The notes beneath the pieces were generated by a model. That model worked only from the letters and a program-made list of their open reading frames with translations, was not told the DNA's origin and made no database searches. A DNA stretch of 59,478 nucleotides, taken from contig DF237492.1 in NCBI GenBank assembly GCA_000708835.1, positions 1-59,478 on the forward strand. Reading direction: 5' to 3'. Below are positions 50,901 through 59,478 of the stretch, piece after piece (the stretch's first letter is position 1; the number at the start of each line of letters is the position of its first letter). Source of the DNA: Klebsormidium nitens. Its lineage: Eukaryota > Streptophyta > Klebsormidiophyceae > Klebsormidiales > Klebsormidiaceae. The position numbers were made by a program, and so were the translations under genes.

Positions 50901-52122
50901 CGAGGGGCAGACTCGTCAGAGAGCAGCTGCACGTCAGCAGAGCGGGCTTGTGACGTCAGCAGGAAGGATGAGTTGTCTCGGCACAAGAACTACGTATGTC
51001 GAGTTACTTTCTGACGTAGCCCGTGGGTTGACTGTGGATCAAGAATGTGGCCTTCTGGGGATGCTTGAGGCACTGCAATGACAGCTACACTGCTGTTTTG
51101 CGTCTTTCAAGTCCCACGGATCTTTGAGTACGTTTGCAACTCATCAAAGAGATCAGAATTGAACTTTCTTTCCTATTTCTTTGCCAGTGCAAAGCTTGCC
51201 CTTTGCTGCCCAGTCCTCCAAGGAACTGTTACCAATAGTTTGGACTTTCTGCTTCAAGACATCTTCCTTGCACTCCCTTCTCTTCAGAAGTACCGAGTAC
51301 GACTCACTTCCGCAAGTCGAGCTCAGTTGGAGGCGGCTGGATCAGCTTCACTTGTAGGACGAATTGAGAGGGCAGCTCCTGAAGCTCGGTCATGTAACTG
51401 CAGAAACGAAAACGCAGCTTTTTTCAATCCGATTTTCCAAATACTGATCCCCGTCAGAAGCAGTATATCGAGCTGGTCCGCTGCTTTTTGGAAAGGAGAT
51501 CTCTAATGACTGCCTCCCCTACCTCACATATGGCCACAGACTTATGCAAGTATCTGTCATTTGCAGATGGCACCACATGTGGAAAAGATGGAGATGGAAT
51601 GCCGTAACTGCTGCTCCAGGACATTGTAGATTGAACAATACAAAGCAGAGTAAAGGCTTATGGTGAACAATCTGCAAGTGCAAGACAGACAAGCCCAACA
51701 CTCCCCAAACTTAAGCTGACTGTAACACTACATCAGCGACTGCAACACTACATCAGCATTGCAGCCTTGTCAAATTGCGTCAGCTGCATGGCTTGTTCTC
51801 AAGTGGCACGCCACTCGATGGGCCAAAGAAAAGGTGGCAGGAATGTATGCAAGTTGGTCAAGGGTCCGCATCGGTGGCCAGTATGATGGCGCTAGACAAA
51901 ACTTGAGGTGGTCAGAATAGAGTCTGCTGGATAAGAACGGTGTTCCTTAGACAGGGCACCAGCACTTCCTTTGTAAGTATTCAAATGTGGTGTGAAACCG
52001 GTCTATCAGATTGACCAACACTGCAAGCTGGCGCGAGGTGTCACTGTGCCTCACCTCAGATTGATCCTGCCCGTCTTCTTCGACTCAAAGAGCTTGGGCT
52101 TGAGCTTGTCCATCTTATCCAT
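32999..52122 (-). CDS. DRC7: Dynein regulatory complex subunit 7 homologue with N-terminal LRR and Kelch domains
   Basis: 22 exons on the - strand: 52055-52122, 50806-50926, 49906-50056, 48997-49247, 47934-48155, 47356-47471, 46464-46683, 45855-46019, 45461-45609, 44809-44954, 43828-44168, 43182-43409, 42417-42569, 40913-41882, 40223-40316, 39357-39567, 38288-38413, 37408-37832, 36564-36810, 35909-36058, 34356-34499, 32999-33265 (about 1654 residues). Residues about 20-197 are LRRs (LKELDLSSNQISTLPPSF, LTKLDLSSNKLTALP). About 240-490 is a Kelch propeller (VTYVIGGS, RIFIFGGRN, KVAVFGGHG, LYVHGGRS, LYLFGGVD). About 630-777 and 950-1000 are the DRC7 transglutaminase-like region (NECGVEKFLCTTLRP, AGFDAYCVAGY, HCWVMVAPGHRE). 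The remainder is coiled coil with the conserved end MFRIHILEQRLKKHEEQAL ... DPRLAGL. DRC7 is part of the nexin-dynein regulatory complex linking ciliary doublets. All joins are phase-consistent, but exon 15's acceptor is uncertain. Confidence 0.88.
33266..33700 (-). repeat. Tandem copies of the last DRC7 exon's start
   Basis: The acceptor edge of exon 22 (plus strand cgtctcctcgtcgtggcgcg then cctgg) recurs with junctions near 33403, 33541 and 33683 in intron 21. Spacings are 138, 138 and 142 bp. The copies are highly similar and might be usable acceptors in places. Confidence 0.9.
35120..35908 (-). repeat. Five decayed copies of DRC7 exon 20 end
   Basis: The donor end of exon 20 (plus strand cgcacctt then cgcgacgaccactgtat, encoding DEDTVVVAK) recurs at junctions near 35746, 35565, 35416, 35276 and 35134. 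Spacings are about 163, 181, 149, 140 and 142 bp, with increasing decay away from the exon. The repeats create a spurious 366-codon open frame on this strand (35233-36333). Confidence 0.9.
39205..39260 (-). repeat. Copy of DRC7 exon 16 end in intron 16
   Basis: Plus-strand ccaccttgtcttccaacggg matches the exon 16 donor edge (ccaccttgtcttccagcggg), offset about 139 bp. Confidence 0.8.
39655..39710 (-). repeat. Copy of DRC7 exon 16 start in intron 15
   Basis: Plus-strand tggtgcccttgagacacctg matches the exon 16 acceptor edge (tggtgcccttcagacacctg), offset about 125 bp, so this exon has copies on both sides. Confidence 0.8.
40770..40850 (-). repeat. Decayed copy of DRC7 exon 14 end in intron 14
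   Basis: Plus-strand ctcctcaccagtgtctcacc and the following gacgtcccaatcggcc match the exon 14 donor edge (ctcctcaccaaggtctgacc ... gcgtcccgatcgcc), offset about 119 bp. Confidence 0.65.
44640..44750 (-). repeat. Copy of DRC7 exon 10 end in intron 10
   Basis: Plus-strand aaacccgcgttgtggg ... ccgagctcgctttgcag ... ccacccaggt matches the exon 10 donor edge at an offset of about 143 bp. It encodes the ELQSELG segment with substitutions. Confidence 0.85.
46020..46140 (-). repeat. Decayed copy of DRC7 exon 8 start in intron 7
   Basis: Plus-strand aaatccaggtccgactgtgc then gagaagcggggtc matches the exon 8 acceptor edge (ggatccaagtccagctctgc ... gggaagcggggtt), offset about 95 bp. Confidence 0.65.
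46684..47145 (-). repeat. Three decayed copies of DRC7 exon 7 start
   Basis: The Kelch exon 7 acceptor edge (plus strand gtaaaagtcgctcagccgct ... aatgaag) recurs at junctions near 46828, 46980 and 47130. Spacings from the real junction at 46683 are about 145, 152 and 150 bp. Confidence 0.8.
48795..48930 (-). repeat. Short copies of DRC7 exon 4 end in intron 4
   Basis: The word agcctgcgcgtct at 49007 near the exon 4 donor recurs as agcctgtgctt at 48910 and agcctgcgcgtct at 48812, with spacings of 97 and 98 bp. Confidence 0.5.
49340..49545 (-). repeat. Copies of DRC7 exon 4 start in intron 3
   Basis: Plus-strand aggccgtccaagtcgcgggg and ttgctttctgcagggt recur exactly 150 bp from the exon 4 acceptor. 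A weaker unit lies near 49533. Confidence 0.8.
49589..49708. repeat. Exact 60-bp tandem duplication
   Basis: Two adjacent units of 60 bp starting gtctaggtcaacaagtagga, with no differences that I can see, inside DRC7 intron 3. Identity implies a very recent duplication. Confidence 0.9.
50540..50760 (-). repeat. Decayed copies of DRC7 exon 2 end in intron 2
   Basis: The exon 2 donor edge (plus strand gcttgtgcagcccgcatacg) recurs as gcttgtgcagcccgtatata at 50628, and as cagcctgcatatgat and cagcctgcacatgat at 50713 and 50729. Confidence 0.7.
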
Positions 52123-53173
52123 CTTCGCCGAGCCCTGGCCAAATGGCCACCTTATGTCAGCCCAGAAAATGGTCTGCCCGCACTTTATTACTGCATTTGC
52201 TCAGACTTGATGTTCTCAGCTCCTCCTCGAGCTTGTAGTAGTACTCATAATGGCGGCCCTCGATCCAGCTTTGGGCAACTTTGCAGCGGCCGTAGAGCTG
52301 AAATGCAGCTTTGCTTCGCCTGCATCTTTTCCCTGTAGGTTGCACGCAGCTCCCGTTTCATATCGGGTCCTTGGTCTCCGGAGCCTTCCCAGCCTGCTTG
52401 CATCACGCTTGAATTCCCTGCAGCCTGCCTAGCCTTGCTCCAGATGGAAAGACAAGCAGGCGACATGGAAAGGGGCCGGCCGCGACGCCCAAATCCTCGC
52501 CGGGCCATCCTTCTCACTCAACTCTACGGTACGCTCACAAGTTCCAGGCCGAGGTCTGCTTGACATGTAGAGGATTCAGTTGGCGCGCGAGCGAATGCAT
52601 GTCAAGCTCGAGTCGGCGAGCCTAGGTATTAGGTACCTACCTATATTGGTTCAAGCTCTACTGGTACGTAGTACCTAAGTACCAACCTTTTACTAGTGTA
52701 CAGACTCCAGTGTATGGTACGTATCGTACTCAAAACCTCGAACAGTACTACATAGAACAGTACTGCATCTTATACGCACCCTGGCCTGCTGAGCTATAGC
52801 CTCTTCAGCTCTTCGGTCCTGAGGCTTCTCTGATTTTCCGTGACTCTGTCGGATGCGAGAGAAGGGGAGTGCTGAAGTTTTCAGAATACCCGAGCTCTCG
52901 ATCAAACCAAGCTGTAATCTAATAGAAGGCAATCTGTCCGCAAAGCGTTCCGGTTCATCATTTACAAACAACAAGCGGTAAATGCAAGCTTTCTTCAGCT
53001 AAGCTACGACGTCACAGAAAAGCGTTTCTCACCTTTATCTGCAGCACTGAGCTGATTGGGTTGTGCTAAATTATTAAAAGCTTTCCTGTAGAGGTTCGAC
53101 ACTTGCATACGGCAGCTGGAAAGACCACAATCCTGTCATAGAAGGTGCTTTTGCCACGCACTGGTCATCAAGA
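52123..53173. promoter_or_regulatory. Head-to-head promoter region of DRC7 and LC1
   Basis: 1051 bp separate the two divergent start codons. The stretch holds a TACC/GTAC-rich tract (52620-52700) and several short open frames of no clear origin; one at 52245-52517 (-) might include a 5' UTR exon of DRC7. I looked for, and did not find, a clear RFX X-box palindrome. A bidirectional ciliary promoter is inferred from position only. Confidence 0.45.
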
Positions 53174-56100
53174 ATGCCAACCGTGTGCAAGGACGCCCTC
53201 AAGGCTTTAGAAGACTCTAAAAAAGTTAGAGCTTCAGACCTTACGAAAATCGAGCTATGGGGACAAATACCACCAATAGAAAAGGTGAGACCAACATTTA
53301 CCTGCTTCTATCAGGTATGATTTTGAGATTGCAGCACAGTTACAAACTTCTGGTTTGAGAAGTGGTAATAGGTGCAGAAGCAGCACCAGATTACCAGGCT
53401 TATGCATACTGTCGGCAAGTTAACGGAAGCATACCAACCACCTCTTCCAATTTGGCATACATATAGCTGCAGCACTGCCGAAGGTGGAATGGATTCAGCG
53501 ACTCCACATTCAGACTCTCGCTTGCACTCCTAAGCATTGCTTTGTAATTGCTCCACAGGTGTCTGCTTGAAATCAGTCTCTTTACCTCTTCATATTGGTG
53601 GTGCATAAAGATTAGCGCCGGGGCGCTGTAGTCCTCCTGAGTTCATCAGTCAGAGAGTCCTCGCTAGGTTCTTGGATGCGGACAGGGGCTTTCTGTCCCT
53701 TCCAATCTGACTTTGACATACGGTGATCTCTTTTTGGACATTGTGTTTTGCGTGTTTGGTGGTGGTGCTTATTCCTTCACCAGAAATATAAAAACCAATT
53801 GTGCTCAGCACCAAGGCCCGAGCGTCGCAGGGTGAATCGAAGCACAGGAAAATTTTGGAAGACAGTTCATTTGTTAAGAGTCTGCACTCTCATCACCTGA
53901 CTGCCACCTGGCTGCTCAGAAAGTGCTCGGATTCACCATCGTCTGCGACTTTGGATCCAAAAATGTTTTTGATACTGTCCTTCTTGCACCGAACCCCTTT
54001 CATTGATGTGGCTTTGGTTGTCACCACAGAGTCAAATCTTGGTGGATTGAGAAAAGACAGGGATCCCGACACATTTAGTACACGTGATCGCTTTCTAGAG
54101 AAGACATCCATAGACCACGTACAGGCGGCACGCAAGCAAACCGGACCTGTCTCCAGACGAGTTGGAACAGATTGTGAGACATCCTTGCGTCAGATCAATC
54201 AAGTGTTACTTCCAGGGTTAACCTTCTGCCGAAAATTTGGCCTAGATGCTTTCAACTTATAGCAACTTGTTCGAAGCTTATGCACTATTCTCTGTTGCAG
54301 ATGGACGCGAGTCTGGCTACGCTCAAATCGTGTACCCATCTCTCCTTGTCCAGCAATAACATTGACAAGATCAGCAATCTAGCAGGTGAGCGGTCGATTT
54401 GCCAAGCTTGCAGCATTTGTTCCTCTGACTCCTGGCTTGTGTTCTTGTTATCCGAGTGATAAGAGGACCACCTTTCGGGTGTGCCCGCTGACATCATCTC
54501 CACTGACTCATCATATGTCCACAAGCGATGTCGTGCAGATCATGCTAGATACATGTGCAAAATGCAGAGTGCCGTAACAAAGGCTCATTGATTGCAAGGA
54601 TACGAGTTCCCCTGTCATACTGCTGAGCAACAACCAGCCAGAGCCTCCCTCGCTTCGAGCGGGATCTGCCGTTCCGATTTGGGACTTCGTTCCGATCTGC
54701 GCTCGCAACGTGCAGGCATGGACTCCTTGAGAATCCTCTCGCTGGCACGGAACCAGATCAAAAAGATCGAAAACCTGGAGGCCGTGGCAGAGACGCTGGA
54801 AGAGCTCTGGATCTCGTACAATCTGCTCGAAAAGCTGACTAACCTGGAGAAGCTCTCCAAGCTACGAGTCTTGTTCTTGTCAAACAATAAGGTGAGCAAA
54901 ACATGGGCTGGACTTTACGCAGAGGCTGCAGTCATCGGATTGCCGAATTCGCTTTCGAACTTTACTTTTCAGCAATGATGCCCAGTTCGAGCCTTCTTGA
55001 GTATGGGCTGGTGCACTTGTGCCGTCGACAAGACAACTTCGAGTTTTCTGCAGTGTCTATGCTCGAATGAAAGTGGTTTGATATTCGTAAAAAACTCGAA
55101 AATTGCTAGCTTGTAGTGTTAGAAGCTTAGGCGACGGGCCATTAGGTCACCTTTGCCGTTTCAGAAGAAAGTCGATATGAGGCCTTTCGCTGAGACAATG
55201 ATCGTAGAAACAGATTGTCCGACGAAAGAGAACACAGGGGTGCTGAGGAGTCACTAAGAGACATTTCGAAGCAGGGGTTCAGCGAGGCACACCGACAAAG
55301 AAGCTTGTCTCTTGTACTCCCTCATCTTCACCACGAGGAGTCAGGCTCATCGAGGCGTTTCTATTTTTACTAAGCTACCAGGGCCGTTGAATCTATCAAC
55401 AGAAAAATTCTTGCACCGTCCAGATTGCCGAATGGGCGGAGATCGAACGGCTGGCGCAGCTCCCGGCACTGGAAGACCTGCTGCTGGTCGGCAACCCGCT
55501 CACCGAAAAGTACAACGTCTCAGCGGCTGATAATCCATCCAAGCCAGGAAGCACGTGGAGACTAGCGGTACGTTTGAGCATCGGAAACTTTCTCCACGTG
55601 CATGTTTCTGTCACAAGGCATGTCAAGGCGTTCCCAGCGCAGGGGCCAAAGATTCATAGGCAGAAATCAATGGACGAGCTGATAACGGCTTCGAAGAATT
55701 GGGCTTCGTGATTGAAAGTGCTCACTGCTTCGGCAAAGGCACGGAACCGGTGGGTCGCTTTCCGGTACCCACGTCGGTTGGTCGTGTGCGTTGGCTTTCG
55801 GTTCACAGTCGAGATCGCACGCAGACTGCGAGTCCAATATTCGAGTTGCTGTCAGCAGATCAAGAGTATGACCCTTCCACTGGAGATCCGTTGCATCAGT
55901 GGTTCTGAACATGGATGGGTCTTTCTTCAACGTCGATTTTGAGAGCGTTTCCCTTGGTTTTACAAGGCTCGTTGCATAGACTTTTATGTACCCTTCTGGC
56001 TCCCAACTTCACGCACCGACTACATGAGCAGTCCGCCAGGCATTCGACTTGCTCTTCTTGAACGCTGCTGGGCAATATGAGAGCTTCGAGGCACGGAGAA

Positions 56101-56550
56101 AAGGACCGTCTTTTCTCAAGTAGTAGTCTCTAGCTACAAGTGGTACTCTAAAACATGCACAGGATGCCTTCATCAGGTAGTCAACTGATTGGAGCCTTGA
56201 AACCTTTCACCGTCGGCTTTGCTTCGCTGGATAAAACAGCAGTTCTGAGCCCTCCACATAGAGATGCTACTTTTCGTCGACCTCTTTATCTTTGCCTGAG
56301 TACATCCAAGTCTCTCGCTTATGTCGGAGCGCTCGTCGGACTTAATGACACCTCTTCGAAAGCTTCGCGCGTGCTCAGGTCGATTGCCTCACCATTTCCG
56401 AAGGTGGTACCCCTAGCTAAGCGCAAGTGTTATTTTCTGCCTGTTTGTTTCTAGGTCCTCCAAAGATTACCAGGGCTCAAGAAACTGGATGGGATCTTGG
56501 TGGACAGGGAAGAAGTGGAGCAGGCCGCAGCTCAGAAGGCGGTCAGCTGA
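53174..56550 (+). CDS. DNAL1: Outer-arm dynein light chain 1 (leucine-rich repeat)
   Basis: Five exons: 53174-53284, 54301-54385, 54716-54891, 55424-55567, 56455-56550, giving 203 residues with all phases closed. The first exon carries the conserved [13 protein letters not shown]. The body is an LRR of the SDS22/LC1 type: [64 protein letters not shown]. It then has [30 protein letters not shown] and the C-terminal [16 protein letters not shown]. These segments follow the algal and animal LC1 almost word for word, and the length is typical. LC1 binds the motor domain of an outer-arm dynein heavy chain and tethers it to the doublet microtubule. The N-terminal exon and the [13 protein letters not shown] insertion after the last repeat are more divergent. 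The gene is intact. Confidence 0.95.
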
Positions 56551-57812
56551 CGTACTGGTTGCCTGTTGTAAAGCGGACTGCTCTTAGCATCGTTAGCCAG
56601 ACGGCATAGCCAATTGCTTGTACACTGTACCTTTGAGGTACGCCGGTACATTTCTGAACGTTGTTCATTTGCATGAGTTGCTGCTTGTTGAAGCAAAAAA
56701 GAAGATAAACGCGCATCAAGGTGCGCTCAGTGCAGTGTTTCAATGTTCCACTAGTATGGCACAGTTTGGTTGGCAACTACGTGATGAGTTGTTGATGCGC
56801 TCGACTGTAAGCTATTCAGCGTGAACTAAGATGCGAATTGTACCGCAAAGAACGTTGTACTCATCCTTACGCATGGTAGCATCGCGTGATCCTGACAGAT
56901 GTCATGTAGAAGACATGAATGCGCACTGGTCTATCTTGTATGTCCGGGTCCCGATACATGCGTTGAGTCAATGCTTTCGACTTTAGGGCTTGATGGCAGC
57001 GGCGCTGAGGGCCTTAATCTGATCTTCAAAAGACCCAACGACTTACCATGCAAAAGGACCTCGAAGACAACCTGGCTGCAAAATTTTGCATGTGCAAAAT
57101 GATCCTTGGATTTGGGCGTCATGACGCAACTGTTAAGCAAGTTCGAAAGAACTTGCAGACATAGAAGTCGAGATGGTCATGATGTCTGCTTGCTATCATG
57201 TGTAGTCTGAGCCCGCTGATATTGACATACATGAAAGCTCGTGTGCCCTGAGTGCACTGATCTATTAATCTTACAAGAATCCAGTGGCCCATGCTATTTC
57301 CACTTCCATCATGATGACTCAGCCTGAACATGATAACGTACTAACGGCTGGATCCCCTTGCAGATCCAACCTAGCGCGAAGCATCATTTTACAACCAAGA
57401 TGGCGCGCGGCCAATGTCGCCAGTGAGTTACCAAGAGTAAAGTTGAATAACGCATCACATTCTATCATGCTGGCCACCAAGTTGCACGCCGTCGACTCAG
57501 CCGTCTGCCCGCTGTCTGTTGCCACCGCACCGAATTTTGGAAAGAGTTTGGAAGCTCTTGAAGGCCTGGACAATATATTGAAATTTTTTCACATCAGAAA
57601 ACATTGCCACTACAGCCTGATCATGAGCTGGGGGTGAGCTGCCTGGTCCTCGGTCACATCGTTTAATCTACCTAGAATGATCTACTAACATTATAGACTA
57701 CAGCCTGGCTCCGCGGAGAAGGCCGGCCTGCAGAGAGAAGTTGTGAAAATCTGATACCCAATTAAACCTGCGATATCAATCCGGCTACCGGTATGCCGGC
57801 CGGTATGCAAGT
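56551..57812. other. Non-coding stretch after LC1
   Basis: It should include the LC1 3' UTR. The longest open frame (57284-57637, +) has no domain or splice support. The end (57775-57810) has palindromic words (ccggctaccggtatgccggccggtatgc). Confidence 0.4.
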
Positions 57813-57814
57813 TA

Positions 57815-58302
57815 GGCTGCCTCCCTTGGGTCGTCGGCTACTCCGAGTACCCCCCTCTGAGTATCCCGGGCAAGTAGCCCGTCCAGACTGCGGGATTTTC
57901 AGCCCGGCTACTTTGTGTTCCGCGATGATCGGGAGCTAGGACCTACTTCGCCTTATCACGTGTGAACGACGAGCCCAGCAAGTACATATCCTTCGAAAAG
58001 TAGGCTACTCGGCCGGCTACTCGGCGGTTGACCAATCAAATTTGAGGACACGGTTCCAGTTTCTACCAGTTGTTGAAACGGACGCGTACACGAACACCGA
58101 CAGTCTGCTTTCTTGAGTGATTGCGCGAATTCTTTGTGTCAACGTGGCACGCTAAGAGCGACCGGCGGAAGTAGCCGATGTCCGAAGTAGCCCCCGGTGT
58201 GGAAGGGGCTACTTCAGTTCCCGGTTCCTTGGAGAAACTTGAGAAGTAGCCGGGTACTCCAGTATCCCCAAGTATCCCCCAGTGTGGACTTTGGAGGCAG
58301 CC
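57815..58302. mobile_element. MITE-like element with terminal inverted repeats and TA flanks
   Basis: The left end ggctgcctcc (57815) and right end ggaggcagcc (to 58302) are perfect inverted repeats, each flanked by TA. Inside, both ends carry inverted runs of agtagcc / ggctact and gagtac / gtactc. The element is about 488 bp with no transposase frame, as expected of a non-autonomous element. A TA target site fits Tc1/mariner-type elements. A second copy would be needed for proof. Confidence 0.55.
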
Positions 58303-59478
58303 TATTAAATGGGTAATCCCGACACTCTCACAGTTCACTTGGCAAATGATGCATTGATCATCTCTAGCATGCCGGCGCATCCAAGGACCAAATCCGAATC
58401 CGACTCGATCAAGATCCGAGATCCGGCTACAGCTGACACTGTGATTGGCTGACGGCCTGACATGCAGACCGGTTGCACTACGCGGGGCGGTTGGCCGCGG
58501 TCGACGATGGACGTACCGTACTTACGTACTTAGGTAGGTACCGTACATACATACCGTACTGGCAACGGAATTCACCCCCAAACATCGCGAATAATTAATT
58601 ATGAAACTTTTGAGTTTTCTCCGAGCGGTTTCAGAATTTATTTTTCATTTCGTCATTTTACTTTTTTGGTTTTTTCACCTGGTATTTGGAGCATTTCGCG
58701 GTTTTCAAGTTTGTTTTTGCGTTTCGTCATTTCTCCCTGGGGGTCCCATTTAGTTTCCAACTTTTCGTTTTTCCTCAAAATAATTAATAAAAGATGAATT
58801 CCCTTGCCGGTACGGTACATGGGCCGATTGTGCACACTGCACACTGCACATGCCCATGGAGTCAGAAGTACCTACAGACTTCCAAGTTCCGGATCAGGAT
58901 TCAGGAGGTACCTACCGTACCAATTGTCCGGTTAGGCAACAATTACATATTTTTTGACTTGCCCAAAAATCTGAATTGAAAATAAATTCCAATTAAGGAT
59001 CTTCAGATCATTTTGCCCCGTAGAAAAACAAAATAAATGCATAAATGAAGCTGCCCAAAATAACTGACACGAAATTAATTATTGGACAAAAATCTGCCCA
59101 ACCGGACAATTGGTACGGGTATACGTACCCTACCTACTAGGTACCTACCTAGTACCGTACCTCGAACCTGGTACAGATGTCACTTCCATGTACCGGTACC
59201 AAGTTCCGACTGTACGTTGAAGGCCTTCCGCTCCTCCGCTCGGGGTACCTATTGAGCAACTTTAATACGCACCGATTGGTGCCCTGTGCTCGGAAGACTG
59301 AAGCCCGGAGCTTCTAGCAAATTCTCGGAGTCAACTAGAATGTCCTCCCCCTTGGAATTTTTGCGATGAAGGGTTTATCATGGGGTCAAGAGTTATCGCG
59401 TCTTAAAACAAAAACTCCGCAGGATGCTAGTGCCGCTCCCTGCGCGATGTCACGATGCCTAAGGCTGCCGCAAACCAA
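58303..59478. other. Low-complexity terminal region
   Basis: TACC/GTAC-rich tracts (58505-58565, 58885-58925, 59110-59215) alternate with A/T-rich stretches containing aattaattat words. No gene is supportable. Confidence 0.5.

Noticed and set aside
51290-51420. Possible extra LRR exon of DRC7 (words like ELQELPSQFV)
   Set aside because: Entering in the required phase it hits a stop, and exon 1 joins exon 2 directly in phase; it resembles a decayed copy of the exon 2 start.

Overview
This is nuclear DNA of a ciliated eukaryote. Genes are split into many short exons with clean GT-AG junctions, exons are GC-rich, and no bacterial operon structure is visible. Two genes encode core parts of motile cilia (a dynein regulatory complex DRC7 homologue and outer-arm dynein light chain LC1). 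Together with CCCTAAA-like tracts in an intron and a GT92-type transferase, this points to the green lineage, most likely a zoospore- or sperm-forming green or streptophyte alga. The species is inference; I cannot check it.

Layout. 656-1995 (+): small two-exon gene of unknown function. 2989-7610 (-): eight-exon gene fusing a complete UMP-CMP kinase to a CaMKII association (hub) domain. 7611-10382: no gene I can support. 10383-21131 (+): twelve-exon gene for a 1101-residue coiled-coil/IQ-motif protein. 22400-24413 (-): four-exon type II membrane GT92-like glycosyltransferase. 26856-32077 (+): secreted protein built from one-exon cysteine modules, with one unresolved frame problem. 32999-52122 (-): 22-exon gene of about 1654 residues (LRR, Kelch, transglutaminase-like, coiled coil), the DRC7/FAP50 homologue. 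53174-56550 (+): five-exon dynein LC1. The end of the window holds a TA-flanked MITE-like element and TACC/GTAC-rich low-complexity DNA.

I rebuilt each gene by joining exons by hand. For the kinase-hub, IQ, GT92 and LC1 genes all exon phases close with no leftover base. DRC7 also closes, with one uncertain acceptor (exon 15).

The most unusual structural feature is that many introns of the kinase-hub, IQ and DRC7 genes carry tandem, decayed copies of the neighbouring exon edge, including its splice site, at a spacing mostly of 140-165 bp. DRC7 and LC1 lie head to head about 1.05 kb apart, which suggests a shared ciliary promoter. The kinase-hub and IQ proteins could also be ciliary, but that is only a guess from their domains.
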